Assembly: GCA_963811225.1 (NCBI GenBank)
Contig: CAWEQO010000007.1
Span: 124,001 to 188,000 of the forward strand
From: CAWEQO01 sp963811225
Lineage (GTDB): Bacteria > Chloroflexota > Anaerolineae > Anaerolineales > Anaerolineaceae
Reading direction: 5' to 3'
DNA: 64,000 nt
Shown: one piece after another, positions 36,312-44,680 of the stretch
Layout: every line of letters starts with the position of its first letter
How positions within the stretch are numbered: the first letter of the stretch is position 1
Notes under the pieces: model-generated
Databases searched by the model: none
The model's input: only the letters and a program-made list of their open reading frames with translations
Told to the model about the DNA's origin: nothing
Position numbers and translations under genes: made by a program

Positions 36312-36340
36312 TTGACAGGAATAATGAGTTGTCTTAAAAT
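36312..36340 (+). promoter_or_regulatory. Strong promoter of the EF-G-like gene
   Basis: TTGACA (36312-36317), a 17-nt spacer and TAAAAT (36335-36340). The leader of about 40 nt contains a GAAGGG ribosome site. Confidence 0.75.
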
Positions 36341-36387
36341 AAATAGGTTGAGCAGAAATCTATGCCTTACAAAGAAGGGTTCAATTG

Positions 36388-38454
36388 ATGAAAGAATATG
36401 CATCTGATTTTATCCGAAACGTAGCCTTGGTTTCCCACAGCAGCGCCGGCAAAACCATGCTGACGGAAGCGTTCCTGCACTTCACAGGCGCGACCACCCG
36501 CATGGGGAAGGTCGAAGATGGCACCACGGTGTCCGATTACGATGAAGAGGAAACCCGACGCGGCATCTCGCTCTACTCCACCATTGTACCGATGGAGTAC
36601 AAAGACGTTAAGATCAACCTGCTGGACACCCCTGGTTACACCGACTTCGTTGGCGAGGTCATCTCGGCCCTGCGCGTGGCCGACAGCGCCATCGTCCTGG
36701 TGGACGCCACCTCCGGCGCAGAGGTCGGCACCGAGATCGCTTGGGACTACACCAACCGGTTCCACCTGCCGCGCTTCGTGGTGATCAACAAGATGAATCG
36801 CGACAACGCCAACTTCCGACGGGCGCTGGCCTCGATTGAAGAGTTGTCTGAAATTCGCCTGATCCCTGTGCAGCTGCCGATGGGTGAGAAAGCCGAATTC
36901 GAGGGCGTAATCGACCTGCTCAGCATGAAAGCTTACAAGGGCGACGGTAAAGACGCCGGCGAAATCCCGGCGGAGTACAAAGACGCGGCCGAAGAAGCCC
37001 ACATGGAGCTTGTGGAAGCCGCGGCCGAAGGGAAGGATGATCTGCTCGAAAAGTACCTGGAATCGGGCGAGCTGAGCAGCGATGAAGTTATCGCTGGTCT
37101 GAAAGCCATCATCCAGTCCTGCGGCTTTGTGCCGGTTTTCGTCGCCTCAGGCGGACACCAGATCGGTCTTGCCCCGCTGTTGGATGCGATCGTCAACCTG
37201 CTGCCCTCCCCGAGTGAGATGCCTCCGATATCCGCCAAGGGCAAAGGAGATGGCGAAGAAGAATTGACCGCCAAGGATAACGGTCCGCTGGCGGCGTACG
37301 TTTGGAAGACCACAGCCGACCCGTTCGTTGGCAAGCAGACCTACTTCCGCATCTACTCTGGCACCGTCAGCCAGGACAGCCGGGTCTGGAACGCCAACCG
37401 CTCGCAAGAGGAGCGCATTGGCTCTCTGTATGTGCCGCGCGGCAAGGAAACCATTTCGACCAAAGTGTTACACGCCGGCGATATCGGCATGGTTGCCAAG
37501 CTGGGTGAAACCTCCACCGGCGATACCCTGTGCGACCGGACCCACCCGCTGACCCTGCCTGTTCCGGAATATCCCAAAGCGCTGTTCCGAGTGGCGGTCT
37601 TCCCCAAGACCCAGGCCGACTCCACCAAGATCAGCCCCACTCTGACCCGCCTGACCGAAGAGGATATGACCCTGTCTTGGTTCAACGAACACGCCACCAG
37701 CCAGACGATCCTGCAAGGGATGGGCGACCAGCACATTGATGTGGCCATTCGCCGGGCTGAAGCTAAGTTCCAGGTCAACCTGTTGACCGAGACCCCCAAG
37801 GTTCCCTACCAGGAAACCATCACCGGTAAGGGCTCGGCCATGTACCGCCACAAGAAACAGACCGGCGGTTCGGGCCAGTTCGGTGAGGTTCACCTGCGGG
37901 TTGAACCGGCTGAGGGAGAGCTCGAAGTTGTAAACGAAATCTTCGGCGGCGCCATCTCGAACAGCTACATTCCCGCCATCGAAAAAGGCATCCGCAGCAC
38001 CATGAAGGAAGGTATCATCGCCGGTTTCCCGGTCAATGCCCTGCGGGTCGCAGTCTTCGACGGCAAGGAACATCCAGTCGACTCCAAACCGATCGCTTTC
38101 GAAATCGCCGGGCGCGAAGCCTTCAAGCTGGCCTTCAAAGAGGCCAACCCGGTGCTGCTCGAGCCGATCATGCTGGTCAAGATCGTCGTACCCGAAGGCA
38201 ACATGGGTGACGTGCTGGGCGACCTGAACACTCGCCGGGCGCGCGTGATGGGCATGGAAACCGATAAAGGTAAATCCATCATCACTGCCCACGTCCCGCT
38301 GGCAGAAATGCAGCGCTACACCACACAATTGCGCTCGATCACCGGCGGCCGCGGTATCTTCGAAATGGAATTCGACCACTACGAAACCGTGCCGACCCAC
38401 CTGACCCAGTCGATCATCGATCAGCGCCAGAAAGACCTGCACGAAGAAGACTAA
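36388..38454 (+). CDS. Elongation factor G paralogue
   Basis: A 688-residue EF-G-type translational GTPase with all five domains. The G1 motif is altered (VSHSSAGKT rather than AHIDAGKT), G3 is LLDTPGYTDF and G4 is NKMNRD. Domain IV contains KQTGGSGQFGEV, and domain V ends near GRGIFEMEFDHYETVP. This pattern fits the EF-G2 group found beside a canonical fusA in many bacteria. A housekeeping role is not assured, since the main fusA is normally in the str operon, which is not here. Confidence 0.88.
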   Translation: MKEYASDFIRNVALVSHSSAGKTMLTEAFLHFTGATTRMGKVEDGTTVSDYDEEETRRGISLYSTIVPMEYKDVKINLLDTPGYTDFVGEVISALRVADSAIVLVDATSGAEVGTEIAWDYTNRFHLPRFVVINKMNRDNANFRRALASIEELSEIRLIPVQLPMGEKAEFEGVIDLLSMKAYKGDGKDAGEIPAEYKDAAEEAHMELVEAAAEGKDDLLEKYLESGELSSDEVIAGLKAIIQSCGFVPVFVASGGHQIGLAPLLDAIVNLLPSPSEMPPISAKGKGDGEEELTAKDNGPLAAYVWKTTADPFVGKQTYFRIYSGTVSQDSRVWNANRSQEERIGSLYVPRGKETISTKVLHAGDIGMVAKLGETSTGDTLCDRTHPLTLPVPEYPKALFRVAVFPKTQADSTKISPTLTRLTEEDMTLSWFNEHATSQTILQGMGDQHIDVAIRRAEAKFQVNLLTETPKVPYQETITGKGSAMYRHKKQTGGSGQFGEVHLRVEPAEGELEVVNEIFGGAISNSYIPAIEKGIRSTMKEGIIAGFPVNALRVAVFDGKEHPVDSKPIAFEIAGREAFKLAFKEANPVLLEPIMLVKIVVPEGNMGDVLGDLNTRRARVMGMETDKGKSIITAHVPLAEMQRYTTQLRSITGGRGIFEMEFDHYETVPTHLTQSIIDQRQKDLHEED

Positions 38455-38462
38455 TTGACTAC

Positions 38463-38502
38463 AAAAGACAACCGGGAGGCGCTTGCCTCCCGGTTGTCTT
38501 TT
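38463..38502 (+). terminator. Terminator of the EF-G-like gene
   Basis: An 18-bp perfect stem (38463-38480 with 38485-38502) and GCTT loop ending in TTTT, just past the stop codon. Confidence 0.85.
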
Positions 38503-38577
38503 AAATACCCGCGAAAATAGAAACCCCAGCTAGCAGGTTCCAAAACCCACGTATTATGTTGCCCCTATTAAACTTTA

Positions 38578-38606
38578 TTGTTCAATCAGGTTGAAGGGGT
38601 TATACT
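38578..38606 (+). promoter_or_regulatory. Putative promoter of the glycosyltransferase pair
   Basis: TTGTTC (38578-38583) and TATACT (38601-38606) with 17-nt spacing. The leader would be about 140 nt. The 38503-38754 stretch is AT-rich and otherwise shows no gene. Confidence 0.5.
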
Positions 38607-38754
38607 ATTACATGGAAATCTAAGTTTGTGCATAAGAATCAATGATAAAGATCGAGCAACCGCTAACATCTGAGATCGGATGTGATGGGGGATCTATCAA
38701 TTACTCTTTTTTGCTCTTCACTCATTCACTAAATTTTGAACGGGCCACCCAGTT

Positions 38755-40215
38755 ATGATCCAACATCAAAAACATGCCGCGTTTCAATGGATGCTATTCA
38801 TCGCCCTGGTCGGGCTGATATTACGGGTGTGGGCAAGCTCTTCAACATGGTTACACTTCGATGAGAACTATTATATAAATATTGCTCAAAACTACGTGGA
38901 TCGTGGTGGCTTAACGCCCTATATGTGGAGGCTTGGGGACGTGAATATTGTCGCCGGAGGAGGAAGTGGTTTTGGAATTCTCCTGCTCGTACAATGGCTC
39001 CATCTGGTAAAGTACTCACTTGTTGCTGGACGGTTGTTAATGGTGTTGTGTGGTTTTCTGTCCGCTGTCATCATGTATAGGGTGGCATATCGATTTTGGG
39101 ACAGCAGACTGGCAGGTGCGGCCGCATTTACTTATGCGGTCGCAGGCACTCACCCCTTCTACTCGATGATCCTCAAAATGGATGCGGTTGCCATTCTTGG
39201 ATACTGTCTTGTTCTACTTCTCCACGTATATTCTTTTCAATCCAAAAAATGGTGGCTGCATTTTCTTTTAGGACTTGCCGTTGTTCTTACAACTGAATTT
39301 CATATCTTAGGGCTTTTATATCTTGGCGCATTGGGATTTTATTATGCGGCGGTTGTGGTCAAGTCCAGCCTATTAAATAAACGCCTCATGATTGATTGCA
39401 ATACGATTGGCTTCGCTGCCGGTGGCCTGATTGCTGGAACGGTTTATCTCATTATTCATGTATTTCCGGACCCTAACGCTTACTTTTTTATATCAAACAC
39501 CTGTTTTGAATGTCATGACGGAATCATTCAAGCCGAAATTAAGCGGCTTGTACGTCTCATTGTTTTTCGTCCTCAAGAAGTGGTCATCCTTCTACTGGTG
39601 GTTATTAGCGCCTTTTCACGGCGAAAGCAAGTGGACAATCATTACTTGATTCTCTTGCTTGGTTGGTTTGTCGCGCAGGCGGTCATTCAACCACCTCCTT
39701 TCGAACACTATGAGGTCCATATTTGGCCGCTTGTTGCTTTGGGAATCGGCGGTTTTATTGCAAAAGGATTTAGGGGATTGCAAAACGCCGTCATCATTCG
39801 AGCAGGCGCAATAACCGCATGTTTTCTTCTGGCTTTAAATTTTTGGCTTTATCTTTCAGGTACGATTCCGTTCCAGCTGCAATACAAACCAATGACGGGT
39901 AACTCAATTGAGTTCATTCAGAATGAAGTACCGAAAGATGCGGTTGTGCTGAGTAAAGTAGGCAACTTCTATCCTCTCAAAGATTTTAGGAATTTCATTT
40001 CCTATCAAGATGGAAGCGGATACGGAATTATGCTTCGTCATGAGACCTTCCTTGACCTTTGGGAAAGGGAAAAGCCACAGGTGATATTGCTAAATGAAAA
40101 TGAGGTGGAGAAAGATGACCAATTAATTAAATACATGGCAGGGGAACGATTTGTCCATGTGCTGTCGGATCTATGGGTTGTTGAAAACTTGTTACAGGGT
40201 AAAGAGGCCAAGTGA
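38755..40215 (+). CDS. GT-C-fold membrane glycosyltransferase (GT39/ArnT-like)
   Basis: A 486-residue polytopic membrane protein with about ten hydrophobic segments. The first periplasmic loop has the acidic pair LHFDENYYINIA, the catalytic DE motif of dolichyl/undecaprenyl-phosphate-sugar-dependent GT-C enzymes. A soluble C-terminal part of about 100 residues follows. It probably transfers a sugar from a polyprenyl carrier. Base and codon use are AT-richer than the flanks, suggesting transfer. It overlaps the next gene by 4 bp (GTGA). Confidence 0.8.
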   Translation: MIQHQKHAAFQWMLFIALVGLILRVWASSSTWLHFDENYYINIAQNYVDRGGLTPYMWRLGDVNIVAGGGSGFGILLLVQWLHLVKYSLVAGRLLMVLCGFLSAVIMYRVAYRFWDSRLAGAAAFTYAVAGTHPFYSMILKMDAVAILGYCLVLLLHVYSFQSKKWWLHFLLGLAVVLTTEFHILGLLYLGALGFYYAAVVVKSSLLNKRLMIDCNTIGFAAGGLIAGTVYLIIHVFPDPNAYFFISNTCFECHDGIIQAEIKRLVRLIVFRPQEVVILLLVVISAFSRRKQVDNHYLILLLGWFVAQAVIQPPPFEHYEVHIWPLVALGIGGFIAKGFRGLQNAVIIRAGAITACFLLALNFWLYLSGTIPFQLQYKPMTGNSIEFIQNEVPKDAVVLSKVGNFYPLKDFRNFISYQDGSGYGIMLRHETFLDLWEREKPQVILLNENEVEKDDQLIKYMAGERFVHVLSDLWVVENLLQGKEAK

Positions 40216-41756
40216 ATCGCAAAGCGCAGGTTCTTATCTTCATCGTCAGCTACAATGCGGAACTCTTCATCCAAAATGTCCTCCAACGTATTCCAGAATC
40301 GGTATGGAATCATGAAGCGTTTGATGTGGAAGTACTTGTGATTGATGATCAATCACAAGATCGAACCTTCGAGAGAGCGAGTGATTTCATTGCGGTTTAC
40401 CCCGAGAGGAAGATTAAGATCCTATACAATCCTAAGAACCAAGGGTATGGGGGAAATCAGAAGTTAGGCTATCATTATTCGATTCAGCACAATTTTGACG
40501 TGGTTGTTTTACTCCATGGGGATGGGCAGTATGCGCCCGAACATCTCGAAAGCATGATTCTTCCTATTATTAATGCTCAGGCCGACGTTGTGCTTGGATC
40601 GAGAATGGTAAAACCAATCCATGCTTTGCATGGAAAAATGCCTTTCTACAAGTGGATCGGAAATCAAGTTCTGACGCATATCCAAAATTCAATTTTAGGA
40701 AGCTCACTATCAGAATTTCATACCGGTTACCGGGCCTACCGTATCAACTCTCTTCGGAAAGTCCCTTTCGAGTTCAATTCGAACTACTTTGACTTTGATA
40801 CTGATATCCTGATTCAAATGATCGATACTCGTCAACGCATTCATGAGGTTGAAATTCCGACTTATTATGGCGATGAAATTTGCTACGTAAATGGAATTCG
40901 GTATGCTGTCATGATCTTATTAACGACCATACGATCGAGGATATCGAAATTAAACCTTCTATACGATCGTCGATTTGACTACCAAACCGACTCGAATCAG
41001 CACTACACCTTAAAAACCGACTTCCCTAGTTCACACAGTTACGCCTTGAGCCGGATTAAGTCAGGCATGATGGTCCTGGATATAGGAAGCGGTCCAGGCT
41101 ACATGGCAAGAGAGTTATTCGAACATGGGATTCAAGTGATCTCCTTAGATCGGAAAATCACAGAGTTAACAGAGAGATATTCTACATCGACAATTTGTTC
41201 AGAGATCGAAAGCTATGATTTTGGCAGTTGCCAGCAGATGCCCGATATTATTTTTATGCTTGATATTATTGAGCATACGACCAACCCCGAAAGAGTTTTA
41301 TTAAAAATTCGAGACCAGTTTGGCATAGAGAATCAGCCTGAAATCGTAATGACTACAGGCAATATTGGATTCTTCATCGTTCGGCTCGGATTGTTTTTCG
41401 GATTATTCAATTATGGGAAAAAAGGAATATTAGATCAGGACCATAAACGGCTTTACACATTCCGCAGTTTACGGCGGCTTTTGGAGTCAACCGGATATGA
41501 GATCTTGGAGGTCAAAGGAATACCAGCCCCATTTCCTGAAGCAGTTCACAATGCCTTTATTGCACGTATCCTAATCACGATCAACCAATTTCTAATCCAG
41601 CTTTCAAAGGGATTGTTTGCGTATCAAATTGCGTTCTTGGTTCGACCGAAACCCACGATCCGCCATCTGTTGGCATTGGCACAATCTGCCGGTCATGATA
41701 AATCTTCCGAAAAGTTAAATCTTCGCAGCCAGGGAAGCCCTCTTTACAGGGTATAA
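40212..41756 (+). CDS. GT2 glycosyltransferase fused to a SAM methyltransferase
   Basis: A 514-residue protein. Residues 1-245 are a GT-A family 2 domain of the polyprenyl-phosphate-mannose synthase type (IVSYNAELFI, VIDDQSQDRT, LLHGDGQYAP, SEFHTGYRAYR). Residues about 270-430 form a class I methyltransferase (MVLDIGSGPGYMARELF, DIIFMLDIIEHT). It likely makes the lipid-linked sugar used by the upstream GT-C enzyme, or a methylated version. The GTG start overlaps the previous stop. AT-rich like its partner. Confidence 0.85.
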   Translation: MNRKAQVLIFIVSYNAELFIQNVLQRIPESVWNHEAFDVEVLVIDDQSQDRTFERASDFIAVYPERKIKILYNPKNQGYGGNQKLGYHYSIQHNFDVVVLLHGDGQYAPEHLESMILPIINAQADVVLGSRMVKPIHALHGKMPFYKWIGNQVLTHIQNSILGSSLSEFHTGYRAYRINSLRKVPFEFNSNYFDFDTDILIQMIDTRQRIHEVEIPTYYGDEICYVNGIRYAVMILLTTIRSRISKLNLLYDRRFDYQTDSNQHYTLKTDFPSSHSYALSRIKSGMMVLDIGSGPGYMARELFEHGIQVISLDRKITELTERYSTSTICSEIESYDFGSCQQMPDIIFMLDIIEHTTNPERVLLKIRDQFGIENQPEIVMTTGNIGFFIVRLGLFFGLFNYGKKGILDQDHKRLYTFRSLRRLLESTGYEILEVKGIPAPFPEAVHNAFIARILITINQFLIQLSKGLFAYQIAFLVRPKPTIRHLLALAQSAGHDKSSEKLNLRSQGSPLYRV

Positions 41757-41757
41757 T
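41752..41757 (+). promoter_or_regulatory. Putative promoter of the LOG-family gene
   Basis: TATAAT overlaps the stop codon of the preceding gene; GGAGGGG precedes the ATG at 41787. No good -35. Confidence 0.45.
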
Positions 41758-41786
41758 ATGCCCAACCGGGGAGGGGAAGAGTATCG

Positions 41787-42326
41787 ATGAATGTAACCGT
41801 TTTTGGTGGTTCACAACCGCAGGCCGGCGACGTCAACTACGAGCAGGCCCGCAAGCTTGGGCGACTGCTGGCTGAAGCCGGGCACACCGTGCTGACCGGC
41901 GGCTACATGGGCACCATGGAAGCCGTGTCGCGCGGGGCGTCCGAGGCGGGCGGGCATGTGATCGGCGTCACGACCAACGAGCTGGAAGACTGGCGGCCCG
42001 CCAAGGCCAACCAGTGGGTTGCCGAGGAGCGCAAGCTGCCCACGCTGGTCGAGCGACTGATCGCGCTGACCGACGCCGGAGACGCGGCCATGGCCCTCCC
42101 GGGCGGTATCGGCACCCTGGCGGAGATTATGCTGCTTTGGAACCGGCTGGCGATCGAAGCCGTGCCGCCGAAGCCTTTGATTTTGATTGGAAAAGGTTGG
42201 CGGGAAGTGATGGACAGCTTCATCGAAAACCTGGGCATCTATATCCCAGAAAACGACGTCGAGAAGCTGGCCTTCGCAGACAACCCTGAGGAAGCGCTCG
42301 AGTTGTTGAATCGTCTCGCCCAATAG
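41787..42326 (+). CDS. LOG-family nucleotide phosphoribohydrolase-like protein
   Basis: A 179-residue Rossmann-like protein with the PGGxGTxxE motif (ALPGGIGTLAEIML) and VFGGSQP at the start. LOG enzymes release the base from cytokinin-like nucleotides or AMP; bacterial members of this TIGR00725-like group are poorly defined. Composition returns to GC-rich here, marking the end of the AT-rich island. proS follows 38 bp downstream. Confidence 0.85.
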   Translation: MNVTVFGGSQPQAGDVNYEQARKLGRLLAEAGHTVLTGGYMGTMEAVSRGASEAGGHVIGVTTNELEDWRPAKANQWVAEERKLPTLVERLIALTDAGDAAMALPGGIGTLAEIMLLWNRLAIEAVPPKPLILIGKGWREVMDSFIENLGIYIPENDVEKLAFADNPEEALELLNRLAQ

Positions 42327-42364
42327 ACAATTTAGCGATCATCTTATGATTGACGAGAAAGCAA

Positions 42365-43798
42365 ATGGCAGAAGAAAAGTTACCCTCACGCAGTGAAAAT
42401 TATTCCGAATGGTATAACCAGCTGGTCCAAAAGGCTGAGCTGGCCGACTACGCCCCCGTGCGCGGCAGCATGGTGATCCGCCCATACGGCTGGGCGCTGT
42501 GGGAAAACATCCACGATGCGCTGGACAGCCGCTTCAAGGCTACGGGGCATGTCAATGCGGCCTTCCCGCTGTTCATCCCGATGTCCTTCTTTGAGAAGGA
42601 AAAGGAGCACGTGGAAGGCTTCTCACCCGAGCTGGCGGTGGTGACCATCGGCGGCGGGCAAGTGCTGGAAGAGCCGCTGGTGGTGCGCCCTACCTCTGAG
42701 ACGGTCATCGGCCACATGTACGCCAAGTGGATCAAGTCGTATCGCGACCTGCCGGTGCTGATTAATCAATGGGCCAACGTGGTGCGCTGGGAGATGCGCA
42801 CACGCCTGTTCTTGCGCACGCTGGAGTTCTACTGGCAAGAAGGGCACACCGCCCACGCCACTTACGATGAGGCCGAAGAGGAAACCCTGCGCATCCTCGA
42901 CCTGTACACCGACTTCGCCGTCAACGAAGCCGCCGTTCCGGTCATCCCCGGCCGCAAGAGCGAGAGTGAGAAGTTTGCCGGTGCGCTGCGCTCCTACTCA
43001 ATCGAAGCGATGATGGGCGACACGCGCGCCCTGCAAGCCGGGACGACGCACAACCTGGCCCAGAACTTCGCCAAAGCCTTCGATATTCAGTACCTCGACC
43101 AGAACAACACCCTGCAGTACTGCTGGACCACCTCTTGGGGCGTCTCCACCCGCTTTATCGGCGCCATCATCATGACCCACGGCGACGATCAGGGCCTGGT
43201 GATGCCGCCGCGACTGGCGCCGATCCAGATCGTGATCGTGCCGATCTTCCGCAGCGACGAAGAGCAGGCCGTGGTGATGCCGGTGGTCGAGCGCATCCGC
43301 CAGGAGCTGGGCGCTTTCCGCGTCCACGTCGACGACCGCACCGAGGTGACACCGGGCTTCAAGTTCAACGACTGGGAGCTGCGCGGCGTGCCGCTGCGGC
43401 TGGAGGTCGGCCCCAAGGATGTGCAGAAGGGCTCGGTCATGTCGGCCCGCCGCGACCACCCAGGGCGTGAAGGCAAGAAGATCCTCTCGCAAGAGAACCT
43501 GGCCGCCCAGGTGGACGAGCTGCTCAAGGACATCCAGAACTCCATGCTGCAGAAGGCGACCGAGTTCCGCGACGCCAACATCTTCGAGCCGAAGGACTAC
43601 GAGGACTTGAAGAAGATCGTGCAGCACGGTTGGGCGTATGCCTGGTGGTGCGGCGGCGGCGAGTGCGAGGCCAAGATCAAAGAGGACACCAAAGCCACCA
43701 CCCGCTGCATCCCTATGGACCAGCCGGAAGGCGCCGGCGCTTGCGTCTACTGTGGCAAGCCCGCCAACGAGAAAGTCTATTTCGCGAGAGCCTATTAG
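42365..43798 (+). CDS. proS: Prolyl-tRNA synthetase, archaeal/eukaryal type
   Basis: Charges tRNA-Pro. The 477-residue class II synthetase has VVRPTSETVIGHMYAKWI (motif 2 approach), RTRLFLRTLEFYWQEGHTAHA (motif 2) and GVSTRFIGAIIMTHGDDQGLVMPPRLAP (motif 3). It lacks the bacterial editing insertion. It carries the C-terminal zinc-type extension of archaeal-type ProRS (CGGGEC, TRCIPMD, CVYCGKPA) ending in YFARAY. Start set at the ATG at 42365. Confidence 0.95.
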   Translation: MAEEKLPSRSENYSEWYNQLVQKAELADYAPVRGSMVIRPYGWALWENIHDALDSRFKATGHVNAAFPLFIPMSFFEKEKEHVEGFSPELAVVTIGGGQVLEEPLVVRPTSETVIGHMYAKWIKSYRDLPVLINQWANVVRWEMRTRLFLRTLEFYWQEGHTAHATYDEAEEETLRILDLYTDFAVNEAAVPVIPGRKSESEKFAGALRSYSIEAMMGDTRALQAGTTHNLAQNFAKAFDIQYLDQNNTLQYCWTTSWGVSTRFIGAIIMTHGDDQGLVMPPRLAPIQIVIVPIFRSDEEQAVVMPVVERIRQELGAFRVHVDDRTEVTPGFKFNDWELRGVPLRLEVGPKDVQKGSVMSARRDHPGREGKKILSQENLAAQVDELLKDIQNSMLQKATEFRDANIFEPKDYEDLKKIVQHGWAYAWWCGGGECEAKIKEDTKATTRCIPMDQPEGAGACVYCGKPANEKVYFARAY

Positions 43799-43811
43799 GA
43801 AAGAGGAGAAC

Positions 43812-43861
43812 AGAGAGTGAAGAACACAGAGCGCAGAGCAGCTCTATGTTCTTCACTCTCT
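43812..43861. terminator. Hairpin after proS
   Basis: 21-nt arms (43812-43832, 43841-43861) pair with one mismatch. The arms are purine/pyrimidine-biased (AGAGAGTGAAGAACA), resembling the hairpins at 6283 and 23000. Confidence 0.65.
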
Positions 43862-43878
43862 AATCGTTGTAATTCACC

Positions 43879-44679
43879 ATGCCGGCCGTCCAATTACCCA
43901 AACTTAAAGCCCAGATCAACGAGCTGACCTGGAAATTCAGCCGCCCGGAGGATTTCCGGCGCGGCTTGAATGATTTGTTCGATCTGTACGCCGACCGCTC
44001 GTACCGGGCCGGGCAGATGGTCCAGACCGGGCGGGGAACATTGGCCTACCACGTCCCAACGCTGGTCCTGCGTCACTTAGAGCAAGAACTCGTGCGGCAT
44101 ATCCAGGAGAACCCTGGAGCCGCCCTGGCGGCGGCTGATGCCTTGTGGAAGGACGTTTACCTGGAGCCGCGCCTGGTAGCCGCCTACCTGCTCGGACAGG
44201 CCCCGGTGGATCCACCCGCTCCTGTTATCGAGCGGCTGAAAGCCTGGTGCCTGCCGAAGACCGAGCGCCAGGCGCTGGACGTGCTGCTGGAAGACGGCTG
44301 TGCCCGCCTGCGCAAAGAAGCCCCCACCGCATGGTTCAATCTCCTGCAGGACTGGCTGAACACCTTGCGGGCGGATTATGAGGTGATTGCATTGAAGGCG
44401 GCCTTGCCGGCAGTGCGCAACCGGGAATTCGAGAACCTGCCGCCCATCTACCAAATGGTCAGCCCACTGGTGCAGACGCCCACCCCGCGACTGCAGGGCG
44501 AGCTGGATACGATCGTCGAGGCGCTGGCGAAGCGCTCCCCGGTTGAGACGGCTTACTTCCTGCGCCAGGTGCTGGGCATGGGTGCAGGGTCGAACACCAT
44601 TCGCCTGGTGCGCCGGGCGCTACCGTTCTTCTCGGATAACCTGCAAGAGGGTTTGAAGACTGCGATAAAGAACGCCTGA
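43879..44679 (+). CDS. Hypothetical helical protein
   Basis: A 266-residue protein with no signal peptide or membrane helix and an almost wholly alpha-helical appearance (repeated amphipathic stretches with Leu/Ala). It could be a HEAT-like solenoid. I do not recognise the family. The insertion sequence lies immediately after its TGA, and the target-site duplication includes the stop codon, so the coding sequence is intact. Confidence 0.7.
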   Translation: MPAVQLPKLKAQINELTWKFSRPEDFRRGLNDLFDLYADRSYRAGQMVQTGRGTLAYHVPTLVLRHLEQELVRHIQENPGAALAAADALWKDVYLEPRLVAAYLLGQAPVDPPAPVIERLKAWCLPKTERQALDVLLEDGCARLRKEAPTAWFNLLQDWLNTLRADYEVIALKAALPAVRNREFENLPPIYQMVSPLVQTPTPRLQGELDTIVEALAKRSPVETAYFLRQVLGMGAGSNTIRLVRRALPFFSDNLQEGLKTAIKNA

Positions 44680-44680
44680 T

